Assembly: GCA_050013235.1 (NCBI GenBank)
Contig: JBEKFQ010000002.1
Span: 1-64,000 of the forward strand
Length of the DNA: 64,000 nucleotides
From: RH-AL1 sp050013235
Lineage (GTDB): Bacteria; Pseudomonadota; Alphaproteobacteria; Rhizobiales; Beijerinckiaceae
Direction of reading: 5' to 3'
The notes under the pieces are model-generated. The model made no database searches. It saw only the letters and a list, made by a program, of their open reading frames with translations, and had not been told where the DNA came from. Positions 16,482-25,822 of the stretch are shown here, piece after piece; the stretch's first letter is position 1, and every line of letters starts with the position of its first letter. Made by a program: the position numbers and the translations under genes.

Positions 16482-18195
16482 CTACGGCTTGACGGTCCCA
16501 GCGGGATTTGCCGGAAATCTCTTAGGCCCGGCGTCCCGCCCTTTCACAAGACTCTGAAGCAAATCAATGCCTTTTGACGCTGAAAGAAAGGCAAATTCAT
16601 ATGCGAGCACTGGCCACGGCATGGTCGGCGTCCGCGCGAGCACGGCGCGAGCGCGGACCGGGTCCGCTCCGGGGCCATTCAGACGAAATTGTACGCCCGC
16701 GAGCGGCGCAAAAAGCACCTTGAACCACAGGCGAGGCGAGGTGAGAAAAAGTTTGGACAAGGAGGGAGCGCAACCGATTTCGGCGGCCATGGCATTCATG
16801 AACCGGTAGTAATCCGTGAGCGGCTTTATCGTGCCGGCGTCATCGGGATATTGTTCCATATCGAGCTGTTCCTGCCGCTTTATGTCTTCAATCATGACCT
16901 CCTTGGGGGGCAGACTAAGCTTTCCGCTGACGAGTTGCGCGAAATATCTGGCTTGCATTTCCGCCATCGGCGGAATGCTGCCAAAGCCCGGACGCACCAG
17001 GCCGATCCAAACGATATCGGCGCCGGCGTCTGGGTGGATCATCCGTTTGAACATCAATCGCGGATTTGAGCCCCCTTCGGCAAGGTGCGGACACTCCGCA
17101 AGGAAAGGATAGAGGGCGCGATAACCCGTGCAAAAGACAATCCGGTCGGCGATAAATTCGGAGCCGTCCTTAAACGTGACTTTCCTGCCCGATATCGACG
17201 CGATGTCAGGCTTATACTCGGCGCCGTAGTGGACCATCGCTTCGACAAACGAGGTGTTTTTGGTCCCAAACCTTTGGAACGGCGAGCGCCCCCTGCGGTC
17301 ATTGATCTCTTTGGTCTTGGCAAGCACCGCTTTATCGTCATGGCTTCCCAAATATATGTTTTCGAGTTTCACTTTGAGCCGGAGAATGGGATTGTTGGAG
17401 TATTTTCGTGGAATTGCGTGGTAACAGCGGTTCGTATCGAGATCCGTGGGCTTTCCCGCGAAAAGGCGCGGCACCACATAGCCCGGCCCTTTTCTAGTCG
17501 AAAGAGCCACCGCGCCGGCGGTTCGCGCCGCCAAGAGTGCGATATCGGAGCCGCTTTCTCCCAGGCCGATCACTAGGACGCGTTCCCCCCTCCAGATTTT
17601 CCTCGCTCAAAAAAGTCGAGGAGTGCTGGATACGGCCATCGAATGTCTCGAGGCCGGGAAAATGAGGCATTTTCGGCTCGGAATGAACGCCGGAGCAGAT
17701 GGCGACGCAATCCACTTCGACGAAACCAACATTGTCTGTGTTCGAACTATCGCGCCAATGGACGCGCCACGATTTGGTTTGCGGAAGAGGCTCGACCCTG
17801 GTAACGAAGGTGCCCAACCGGAGATTCTCGTAGAGGTTAAAACGTTTCGCATAGGCGTCGAGATAGGCGAGATACTCATCGCGGTTCCATATGACGGGCT
17901 GCGCTTCTTTTCCGTCGGAATAACTGCCAAAGCTGGTGGTGAGGTTGCTGCTCGTCAGCCGCAGGGCGCCATAATGACTCCGGTAGACGCCACCGGTGCC
18001 CATTGATGCCTCGAATGCAAACACCTCGTGCCCTTGCTCCATCAGCTCCTTCATGGTTGCCAGCCCGGCGGGGCCAGCGCCGATCACGGCCACTCGCCGC
18101 GATAGTTTTGGGCCGGGTTCTTTCATGTTTGGGTGCAATGGCTTGCTGGTCTGTTGGGTATACGTGCTGTTTGCCATTCGTCCACGAAGCTCCAT
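16482..18195 (-). pseudogene. Flavin-containing monooxygenase, split by a single-base frameshift
   Basis: Two overlapping frames encode the halves of one FMO-like enzyme. The first (18195 to about 17590) has the FAD loop VAVIGAGPAGLATMKEL and the FMO signature in the form FDGRIQHSSTF (F-x-G-x3-H-x3-F). The second (about 17590 to 16482) has the NADPH loop VIGLGESGSDIALLA and FCTGYRALYPFL. They meet at a run of six C (plus strand 17585-17590). Removing one C gives a continuous ENLEGERVLVIGLGESGSD junction, exactly as in intact homologues. The break may be an assembly error or a recent mutation. Such enzymes oxygenate soft nucleophiles (N, S) or carbonyls; the substrate is unknown. Possible starts include 18195, 18177 and 18126. 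Confidence 0.82.
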
Positions 18196-18433
18196 TTGAA
18201 GTGTTGTCTCTTATATTCTCTCGTATACCGATAAAATGTGTGCCAAAACCTATAATAAACAAGTTGTATTTACGGACTCTAGTGTTGTAGTGCATATATA
18301 TAGCGTTAAGAGCGAGTAATAGCTGATATTGTTGTGCGCACAAAGCTTTCTCGCATGATAATAATGGTATTGTGTATTTTAGTTCTCGCTATATTTTATA
18401 ATCGTCATGGTATAAAAGTCACAATCCAGGGCA

Positions 18434-19465
18434 TCAGGAGGAGTCGTGGATGCGGGTATGGACAAACGTGTCTATTGCCGCAATTAAGGCGGCACTTCCT
18501 TCGTTGAGCTGTGGGGCGACGCGAAAATGGTTCTTCGAGAGGCCGAATTCCTCGCCAGGCACCAATGAAATTCCGTTTTCGGCGCAGAAAGCTAGAAAAT
18601 CTGGTCCGGATCCAAGCTGCGGTGGAAGGTGCATGACGAAGCAATTGGCGGTGGATGCGGAGCACCATATGCCCCTCGACCGAAGCGCTGCGACAAGCAT
18701 TTTGGTTTGCGTGCCGACGTGTTCCACCGTTCGCTGAATATGGTTGTCGTCGTTGAGCCCGATCAGCGCAATCCGCGCGCTGAGTCCGGAGACCGGAAAT
18801 CTCGGCGATCGCGCTTCGAGTTGCGCGATAATTTGTTCGTTCGCGGCGCAATAGCCGACACGCAGGCAAGCAAGGCCATATGCCTTGGAGAAGGTTCTCA
18901 AGACGATCAGATTGGGGATGTCGTGAATCAATCCCAAGCACGATTCCGAATCGTCGAATTCGCCGTTCGCTTCGTCGACGACGACGGATCCGCGCGCCGC
19001 CTCGCATAGCCGGCGAATTTCGGACTGTTTCTCGACAATCCCTGTCGGGTTGTTTGGATTTGCGAGATAGGTGATGCTCGCCGAGCCGGCAGCGCTTTTC
19101 ATCGCATCGAAATCGGTCTCCAGGCCCTGCTTCATTTTGACGAATCGAAGCGTGGAGCCGAAACGCGAAACGATGGTGGCCACTTTTGGGAAAGTGACTT
19201 CGGGCGCGACAACGGTCGAGCCTGCCAGGAGGCAAGAGCCGAAAATCGCGAAAAGCAAACCGTCGATGCCCGCTCCAAGAATTATATTGGCTGGCGTCAG
19301 GCCGGTTTTTTCCGCCAGTGCCGCTTTTAGCGCAATATTTTCTTTGGAAGGATAGTGCGCGAGATTGTCGCCGGCGTGTTCCTGCACCGGGATGAGCGGT
19401 GAGCAGCCGAGCGGATTGGTCGTCAGTGTAAGGTCATGTCGCGCGCTTGATTGCATAAAATACAT
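18434..19465 (-). CDS. HisC-like class I/II aminotransferase
   Basis: This 343-residue PLP enzyme of fold type I resembles histidinol-phosphate aminotransferase. Visible signatures are LTTNPLGCSPLIPVQ at the N-terminus, ANIILGAGIDGLLFAIF, YLANPNNPTGIV, VVVDEANGEFDD and the PLP-lysine segment RTFSKAYGLACLRVGY. It sits between two flavin oxygenases rather than in a his operon, so a role in a specialised amine or amino acid pathway is more likely than histidine synthesis. The start ATG at 19465 follows a GGAG site 7 bases upstream, 13 bases after the restored end of the preceding flavin gene. Confidence 0.82.
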   Translation of the reverse strand: MYFMQSSARHDLTLTTNPLGCSPLIPVQEHAGDNLAHYPSKENIALKAALAEKTGLTPANIILGAGIDGLLFAIFGSCLLAGSTVVAPEVTFPKVATIVSRFGSTLRFVKMKQGLETDFDAMKSAAGSASITYLANPNNPTGIVEKQSEIRRLCEAARGSVVVDEANGEFDDSESCLGLIHDIPNLIVLRTFSKAYGLACLRVGYCAANEQIIAQLEARSPRFPVSGLSARIALIGLNDDNHIQRTVEHVGTQTKMLVAALRSRGIWCSASTANCFVMHLPPQLGSGPDFLAFCAENGISLVPGEEFGLSKNHFRVAPQLNEGSAALIAAIDTFVHTRIHDSS

Positions 19466-19478
19466 TGCGGCGCTCCAT

Positions 19479-20764
19479 TTACTTCGTTTTTAATTCTTGA
19501 TCATTGTATGAAGTAAGGTCTTCGTAATATAAATCGATGTCGTCGAGAAATAATGCGCGCGTCAATGCGGATACCATCCGTTTCGAGCCGTACCGCCGCC
19601 AAGATAGGGAAAGCGGGCAATCGGACTATTGGCGGGAGCTTGCCCGGGTGTGAACTTGTCTCCCCAGAGCGCGATCTGGCCCTTGAAGAGGCTAAGCTCC
19701 GGCCGGTTGTCGATGTTCACTTCGAAGCCGGTGGCGGATATCAAAAAATCGAAGTTTTCGTAGGTATCGCCGAGCGGCGCCCGGACGCTCTGGCCTTCGC
19801 TATGGATTCTACCGGTATCGACGTTCAACCTCAGGGAAAAATTGGACTGCGACATGCAGAAGTCGTACTGCGCTTGCGTCGCGGGTTGGCGATGCCGGAA
19901 TAGCTGGCTGAGAAATTCATAGCGCCGATTTTCCGGCATATCCGCGAAATGGCCGAGAAAGCCGCTGAACTGGATCCAGTTTGCTGGATTGATTGTTGGG
20001 AGCTTGTCACGGCGCGCCAGGACGGACACATGCGCGGCGCCCGCTTGGAGCGCGGCCTTTGCATTGTCAAAAGCCGAGGCGCCCGACCCGAGCACGGCAA
20101 CCCGCTTCTCCCGCAGACCGGTGAAATCGATCGGCTCAGCCGCATGCGCGCGGATTGAGCTTGGGAGCGCCCGGACGTTTTCGGGAATGAGAAGATTTCC
20201 GTTCCCCTCCATTCCGGTGGCCAGAACGATTTTCCGCGCGAAAATTCGCTGGGGGCCGTCCGGCGACGCGACGTGGACACACAGGAGATCGGAATCGCAC
20301 GGCTCGATGAGTTCCACCTTGCAACCACTGCGAATGGGCAAGTTCAACGTCCTCGAAAACCAATTGAGGTAACGTTGCCAGTCCTCGCGAGGAATTTTTG
20401 TTATTTCACTCCACGCGTTCGCGCCGTATTCCGCTTCGAACCATGCTTGAGGCGTCAAACTCGGGATCCCGAAATCAGGCCCCGTCAGGGTCTTGCCGGT
20501 CCGTAGCGTCGGCATTCTCGCATAATTGAGCCAAGGCCCCTCGAACCCGCTCTCATTCGCGTCCAGCACTAAAATATTGTCGACGCGCTCGAGCAATAGG
20601 CCAAAGGCGACGGACAAACCGCATTGGCCGCCGCCGACGATGACGACGTCGAACACCTTTTCCCCAGCGAGGAAGCGCGGCCGAACCCATGATTGAGAAG
20701 GGTATTGCAATCGCGAAAGATCACGCGCGACCTCAGCTTCCAACATGTTTAGGCCACTCATCAT
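19479..20764 (-). CDS. FAD/NAD(P)-binding oxidoreductase, probable flavin N-oxygenase type; apparent frameshift near its 3' end
   Basis: The uninterrupted frame runs 20764 to 19562 (400 residues). The FAD loop is DVVIVGGGQCGLSVAFGLL, followed by GPWLNYARMPTLRTGK, GPDFGIPSLTPQAWFEA.YG and a second dinucleotide loop, RVAVLGSGASAFDNAKAAL. After ARFPYLGGG the frame ends quickly in TARNGWYPH. Adding one base in the GGCGGCGG stretch (plus strand about 19592-19600) instead gives YGSKRMVSALTRALFLDD and runs to a TAA at 19479, matching how related proteins end. The gene is therefore probably 428 codons with an indel. It heads a minus-strand set with a HisC-like aminotransferase and an FMO. The substrate is unknown. 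Confidence 0.75.
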
Positions 20765-21524
20765 GCCTCTCTAACCTGCATCCTTCACTTTTCGCGGTCT
20801 TGGTTATCTCCGATCGCCGCACTGGCGATTTGAGCCAGCGAGCACAAAATCTTGCACGCCACAAAGCTGGTCCGGGGCGTTTTCAACCTGTTTAACATCA
20901 TGTAATTGCTTGCTAATATTCCTGCGATTGATGCCGTCCGGCCGATCGAGGTCCGGCAATCGCATGGCCGGGACCGAACGCGGCGGCCTTGGCTGGATCA
21001 GTGACGGCGGGAAGCGGACAGGACGATTGGCGCGTCGTGAATCCTTCCCGCGCGGCGTGGCGACGTCACTCGCGGTGGATGTCGAGCGCGGCCCAAAAAT
21101 ACAACTTTCCGCGATTTGATGATGGGCTGTTTCCCGGCGGATTGCCGTTCGCGGTCATTGTCCCGCAGCGCCGGCCGGGTTCATCAGGCTCGCGCGTCCG
21201 AGAGGAAATTGGCGCCTGAGACTACGGGAAGGCCCGAATAATAATTTTCTTCTATCGATTTAAATTTTTTAAGTTTACTACTTTAGGTAGTGGTGTCATC
21301 GTCAGTTGCGTAATGGTTAGGCGGGGAATGTGCGGTCGCATCCACTGGAATCTCCCGCCGGCCTCAATCCGCGAGTTTCAAGCAGAAAATGGCAGCTCCG
21401 AACATAGCCTTCCTATTTACGTCTCCAACCAAGCATCGCCAGCCCTCTGGCTCGGACAGTCCATGAAATAGCATAAACCCCGGCCCACTAAAATGAGGCC
21501 GTCCAAAGCAAATGAAGGATCGTC
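20765..21524. other. Regulatory/intergenic region between divergent flavin-oxidoreductase and AraC genes
   Basis: No convincing coding sequence is visible in these 760 bases; the short frames are compositionally odd and lack family features. The stretch around 21235-21290 is markedly AT-rich compared with the flanks. Promoters for the divergent genes are expected here, but I could not fix any with confidence. Confidence 0.45.
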
Positions 21525-22481
21525 ATGGAGTTTTTTTCAACAAATGACGTGCATCCTAGGGATAAAAAGGAATATTGGAGGTCCGTGGCATCCAGTGTAT
21601 TCCTAGAATTGAATTGTGTACCACGCGATAAAAACCGCTTTGAAGCAGATATGAGCTCTGTCGAGTTAGCCGATTTAAAGCTCATCACGATAAATACCGG
21701 TGAGTGTACCGTTTTCAGAAACGATGCCATCATCAAGCGCGCGCAGAGCGACGACTTCATGCTGAGCATTCAACTAACAGGCGCGGTGTGCCTTCAGCAG
21801 GGTCGCGCCTCGGCGTATCTTCAGCCTGGGGATTGTTGCTTATACGATGGTTCGCGTCCGTATCGTATTGATGTTCCCCAAAAAGGAAGCCAGCTCGTCG
21901 TGAAAATGGGACGCCACCACCTCGAGCGGCGGCTTGGGCGGTTGGAGAGATTTACCGGGCGCTTGTTGCGAGGCGACGATGCTGTTTCGAGCATCATGGC
22001 GGGATTTTGGCGGCTGCTTCCGGAAAGGGCCGAGTCCGTGGACCGGCATTTCGCTTCGCGGCTTGCTGTTCAGGCGCTGGACTTGCTGGCCTCCGCGCTC
22101 GAGGAGGGACCATCTGGAGATCGCCAAAGCTCGACCTGCCGCGCGTTGACGGTCATGCGCATCAAGGACATTATCGAACTTCGATTGAGTAAACCCGATT
22201 TGTCTTGTGCCGGCATCGCGGCGGAAGCCGGCATCAGCCGCCGCTATCTCAGCCGTTTGTTCGAAGCCGAAGACATCTCGGTCGAGGCTTATATCAAGCG
22301 GCGCGGTCTCGAGATGTGCCGCGAGGCGTTCCAATCGAAGCAACAAGCATCGCGTAGCATCGGAGAGATTTCATTCGGCTGGGGGTTCAAGGACGCCGCC
22401 CATTTTAGCCGGAGCTTTAAGGCGTACTACAATGAATCGCCACGAAATTATCGCTCGAGTCAGCCATGTTCTGCGGGTTGA
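21525..22481 (+). CDS. AraC family transcriptional regulator
   Basis: The 318-residue protein has an N-terminal cupin-like sensor region of the AraC_binding_2 type, with LQPGDCCLYDGSRPYRIDVP as its core. The C-terminal AraC/XylS double helix-turn-helix includes LSCAGIAAEAGISRRYLSRLF and the family signature segment ISFGWGFKDAAHFSRSFKAYY. AAGGA lies 6 bases before the ATG. It is divergent from the flavin/aminotransferase set and convergent with the PQQ dehydrogenase, so it probably controls one or both. The inducer is unknown; relatives often sense aromatic or amine compounds. Confidence 0.88.
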   Translation: MEFFSTNDVHPRDKKEYWRSVASSVFLELNCVPRDKNRFEADMSSVELADLKLITINTGECTVFRNDAIIKRAQSDDFMLSIQLTGAVCLQQGRASAYLQPGDCCLYDGSRPYRIDVPQKGSQLVVKMGRHHLERRLGRLERFTGRLLRGDDAVSSIMAGFWRLLPERAESVDRHFASRLAVQALDLLASALEEGPSGDRQSSTCRALTVMRIKDIIELRLSKPDLSCAGIAAEAGISRRYLSRLFEAEDISVEAYIKRRGLEMCREAFQSKQQASRSIGEISFGWGFKDAAHFSRSFKAYYNESPRNYRSSQPCSAG

Positions 22482-22806
22482 TGGCAGACGGAAATTTAAA
22501 TTATTGTATAAATTACGGTGTTTTATAACGTAATGTCCTTTACTGCGAAGAGCGTATTAGAATTTGTAGCTTACCCCGATTTGTATGCACGGTTCAATTT
22601 CCCACAGGCTAAAGGCCGTGTTGGGAAGTGCGCTCGTAGGCGCCGGATGGCCGTAAAATGCCGGGAATTGACGTGTCGGGATATTCGAGGCGAAGCGACC
22701 AGTTTCGCGGGACCGCCTATTGGGACCGGCGCCATGGCGTGCCCCATCCCAATATGCAATCGCCGTTCGACTTCGAGTTTGTCTTGATCGACCGAGATTA
22801 AACGAG
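22482..22806. other. Intergenic region, convergent AraC and PQQ dehydrogenase genes
   Basis: Between the two stop codons lie 325 bases, AT-rich in the first third, with only short frames lacking recognisable features. I see no clear hairpin with a T-tract and no element of the dispersed repeat family. Confidence 0.4.
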
Positions 22807-24606
22807 TCAGGGCAATCCGAATACGACGACGGCGTCGCCCTGCGGATAGCCCCAGATGGCGCTACCGCCGGCCGCGACCGCGACATATTGTTTGCCATCG
22901 ATGGCATAGGTGATGGGGGGAGCGTTGACGCCGGCCCCGCAGTTGAAGTGCCACAGCAGATCGCCCGATGCCGCGTCGAAGGCGTCGAATTCGCCATTGC
23001 CTTCGCCGGTGAAAACGAGTCCGCCAGCCGTGGCGACGACACCGCCGATGAGCGGCTGTGGCGTCTTCTTCTGCCATAAGATCTTGCCGCCGTGGTTGAG
23101 GTCGAGCGCGGTCAGCGTGCCCCATGTGGGAACATCGGCTGGATCGGCCGTCGTATAGTCCACGGCGGGCTTATCGCCGACTGCGGGCAGCGTGGCCGTC
23201 TTGAAGAGCGTCGGCAGGTGCATGGCTGCGATATAGACGACGCCTTTCGCACGATCGACCGAGGCTGGCGACCAGCTGGCGCCGCCGCCGACACCGGGCG
23301 AAATGGTCACGCCCTCGGGTGTTGGCGCTTTAAACAGATTCTCCTGCGGCACGAACGGCTCGGATTTGTACAGAAGCTTACCGTCTCGCCGGTCGTTGAC
23401 GAAATACCACCCGAGCTTGCTGGCTTCCCCGGCGGCCGGCACGCTTTGACCATCGATTGTCACGTCGAACAGGGAAGGTGGGCTTGCGACATCGTAGCCC
23501 CAGAGATCGTGGGGCACCTGCTGGAAACCCCAACGCAGTTTGCCCGTCTTCACGTCCACCGCGACGAGCGAAACGGTCCAGAGGTTGTCGCCGGGACGCC
23601 CCGTGCCCGTTGCCTGGGGCGAGGGATTGCCGATGCCGAAATAGAGGAGCCCGAGCTCGGGATCGAGGGCCGGCGTATGCCAAACGGTGCCCCCGCCGTA
23701 TTTCCAAGCGTCGCCATGCCCGGCCATCTCCGCCTTTTCCCTAGGGATGTCACGCGGCAGCGGCACGCCATAGGATGTCTCGCTGGCGAATTGTCCTTCC
23801 CAGCCGGCCTGTGTGGAATCGAATTGCCAGACGCGGTTGCCGGTGGCCACGTCGAAGGCGGCGAGGAACGCCGTCTGGCCGGAATTTCCAGCGATGCCAA
23901 CGACTGTGCCAAGGGGCGCGCCAGGGCGACCGCTTTCGAGATGGAGGCCATAGCCTACCCCCGTGACCCCGATGAAAACCTTGCCGTCGTAGACAAGCGG
24001 CGCGGAATTGGCACCGACACCGCTTTGTCCCGAGGACGCCCGCGCATCGGTCTCCTTGATCTTGGCGAGCGCGGCTTTGTCCTCGGCCGTGGCCTCGGCG
24101 GGCGTCGCCAGCACGACGTCCCAAACGACCTGGCCGTTTTTCTGGTCGAGCGCGACGAGATGGGCATCGACGGTGGCAACGAAGACCTTGCCGTCGCCGA
24201 TCGCGACGCCGCGATTTGCCGGTCCGCAGCAGATCTTCTTGACGGTGACCTTGTGCTCGTAGTGCCAAATCTTCTTGCCTGTCCTGGCATCGAGCGCCGA
24301 GACGCTGGACATCGGCTCGGACAGATACATCACGCCATCGGCGACAATCGGGGTGGCCTGGAACGTCGCTGCTTTACCGGTCTGGTAGATCCATTTCGGG
24401 ACGAGACCTTTGACATTACCGTCCGTGATCTGGTCGAGCGGCGAGAAGCGCAAATTGGAATAGGTGCGTCCATTCATCAGCCAGTTGTCTTTGTCTTGAT
24501 CCGCCGCGACGAGGCCAGCCGAAGTCGTATCCGCCGCATGCGCGGCAAGCGAGAACCCGGCGAGCCCAATCAGACCGCAAGCGAAGACCGTCGTGCGAGA
24601 CCCCAT
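22807..24606 (-). CDS. PQQ-type eight-bladed beta-propeller dehydrogenase, exported, atypical active site
   Basis: This 599-residue periplasmic protein has a signal peptide ending AAHA near residue 24. It shows repeated beta-propeller 'tryptophan-docking' blades and the vicinal cysteine pair ICCGPANRGVAIGDGKVF that caps PQQ in quinoprotein alcohol dehydrogenases. The calcium-site segment YFGIGNPSP and the C-terminal APPITYAIDGKQYVAVAAGG are also typical. At the catalytic aspartate region it reads PHDLWGYDVASPP, with glycine where MxaF/XoxF/ExaA-type enzymes have WD. The usual metal-binding glutamate segment is not recognisable either. No heme motif (CxxCH) is present. ATG at 24606 has GGAAGGG at 6 bases; an ATG at 24612 touches that site. 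The substrate is unknown. Confidence 0.82.
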   Translation of the reverse strand: MGSRTTVFACGLIGLAGFSLAAHAADTTSAGLVAADQDKDNWLMNGRTYSNLRFSPLDQITDGNVKGLVPKWIYQTGKAATFQATPIVADGVMYLSEPMSSVSALDARTGKKIWHYEHKVTVKKICCGPANRGVAIGDGKVFVATVDAHLVALDQKNGQVVWDVVLATPAEATAEDKAALAKIKETDARASSGQSGVGANSAPLVYDGKVFIGVTGVGYGLHLESGRPGAPLGTVVGIAGNSGQTAFLAAFDVATGNRVWQFDSTQAGWEGQFASETSYGVPLPRDIPREKAEMAGHGDAWKYGGGTVWHTPALDPELGLLYFGIGNPSPQATGTGRPGDNLWTVSLVAVDVKTGKLRWGFQQVPHDLWGYDVASPPSLFDVTIDGQSVPAAGEASKLGWYFVNDRRDGKLLYKSEPFVPQENLFKAPTPEGVTISPGVGGGASWSPASVDRAKGVVYIAAMHLPTLFKTATLPAVGDKPAVDYTTADPADVPTWGTLTALDLNHGGKILWQKKTPQPLIGGVVATAGGLVFTGEGNGEFDAFDAASGDLLWHFNCGAGVNAPPITYAIDGKQYVAVAAGGSAIWGYPQGDAVVVFGLP

Positions 24607-24608
24607 TT

Positions 24609-25040
24609 TCATCCCTTCCAATCGTCGAAATAGTTTTGGATCATCCATATTCCATCCATGGTACCATGGCTGATAAATTTGCTATGACCAGTTGTCTTTA
24701 TAGCAACAAAACCGTCAATTGCGAGCGTCGCGAGGCAATTCGCGGCGGCTTCGATGGGGAACAGGATGCCGGCGGGGATAGACCCGGAATAGGCGACGGA
24801 CAGCAAGGCGAGGAGGTGCTCGCGATCAGCCTCGAGCTCCAGCCGGCCCCCATCTGTCATGCGCATGAGGACAGTGCCCCTCCCGAAAACAAGGCCCTTT
24901 TCGCCGATCTCGATCGCTCGGCGAATGTCAAATGGCCAAAGCGGATCGCGAAGTCCTTTTCGAAAAAGTCGCGCTTCATCGGCGGTTCGCCGTCTTGTGC
25001 AAGAGGCCGGACCGGCTCGAAGCACGCGAGGTAAAGACAC
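24609..25040 (-). CDS. Hypothetical protein, possibly a remnant
   Basis: This 143-codon frame with a GTG start lies directly upstream of the PQQ gene. The middle part (FGRGTVLMRMTDGGRLELEA, then LLALLSVAYSGSIPAGILF, then EAAANCLAT) reads like a real folded segment. The two ends are low in protein character. It may be a decayed copy of a small rhizobial hypothetical protein. No function is assigned. Confidence 0.35.
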   Translation of the reverse strand: MSLPRVLRAGPASCTRRRTADEARLFRKGLRDPLWPFDIRRAIEIGEKGLVFGRGTVLMRMTDGGRLELEADREHLLALLSVAYSGSIPAGILFPIEAAANCLATLAIDGFVAIKTTGHSKFISHGTMDGIWMIQNYFDDWKG

Positions 25041-25205
25041 CGCTACCGATGGCGATCGTCAATAAATATAGGTAAAATTACCTAAAACGATCTCGCGCCG
25101 CAAGCCTTGGCGGCGCGTTAAGACCAGGCTCACGATACGCAAGCGTTCGCTGTCTCCGGCCGCGCCGGAGGTTTCCAGGATGAGTCTCGTTGAAAAAAAC
25201 AATGC

Positions 25206-25283
25206 TGGCGCGCCCCCGTAGGATTCGAACCTACGACCCTCGGGTTCGAAGCCCGATACTCTATCCAGCTGAGCTAGAGGCGC
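25206..25283 (-). tRNA. tRNA-Arg (anticodon UCG)
   Basis: The minus strand reads GCGCCTC, then AGCTCAGCTGGATAGAGT (D arm), TCGGG-CTTCGAA-CCCGA (anticodon stem-loop, anticodon TCG), GTAGG-TTCGAAT-CCTAC (T arm) and GGGGCGC, followed by G and an encoded CCA. All four arms pair; the acceptor has one G-U pair. It decodes CGA, and with modification other CGN codons. Confidence 0.96.
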
Positions 25284-25397
25284 ATGCGTGTAGCTTACGC
25301 GAGGATCCCGTCGTTGCAAAGGCGGGTCGCGCGCCGGGTCTTGGTAGACCGGGCGGTCCCCGGTTCGCGGCACAGGCGGCGAACCGGGGCCACTGGG

Positions 25398-25616
25398 TTA
25401 GTCGTGCCCGTGGGCGGTCTCGTTGATCGTCAGCGTCCGCATTTCCGAGAAATCGATCGCGACGGGGGGCTTGTCGCGACCCGCGGCGAGCTGGAACGTC
25501 TTGATGACATGCTCGAGACGGCGGAAGGTTTCCTTGTAGGCATCCGACGTTTCATCGAGAGCGAGGGGCTTGAGGCAATATTCAATGATTTGGCGCGGCC
25601 GTTCGAGTTTGCTCAT
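25398..25616 (-). CDS. Small conserved-looking hypothetical protein
   Basis: This 72-residue protein has the N-terminal MSKLERPRQIIEYCLKPLAL, a probable amphipathic helix (KETFRRLEHVIKTFQLAAG) and a C-terminal strand, FSEMRTLTINETAHGHD. Composition and codon use look coding, unlike overlapping frames. An AGGA-type site precedes the ATG (ATCTGTCGTTCC in plus sense). It stands alone between the tRNA and tex. I do not recognise the family. Confidence 0.55.
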   Translation of the reverse strand: MSKLERPRQIIEYCLKPLALDETSDAYKETFRRLEHVIKTFQLAAGRDKPPVAIDFSEMRTLTINETAHGHD

Positions 25617-25822
25617 CTGTCGTTCCTCCGGGTGCTCCTGGGCCTTCCGGCGGCCAGAGCGGTGTCAGACCTTTGCATCGCCTCGCGGCATAAATCAACG
25701 CGAACCGCAAGCGACCGTGCCGCTCCAACGGGCCAAGAGGGCGTCTCCATCTCCGCGGACCTCTCAAGGTGATCGTAAATCGCTTTGTTTTTCAATGAGT
25801 TGGCGCTTAACTCGGAACCCTT

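Noticed and set aside
20989..21219. 76-codon frame in the gap upstream of the AraC gene
   Set aside because: Low-complexity S/R/G-rich translation without homology features.
23092..24633. 513-codon open frame antisense to the PQQ dehydrogenase
   Set aside because: The sense frame has a signal peptide and propeller motifs; the antisense frame shows only biased composition.
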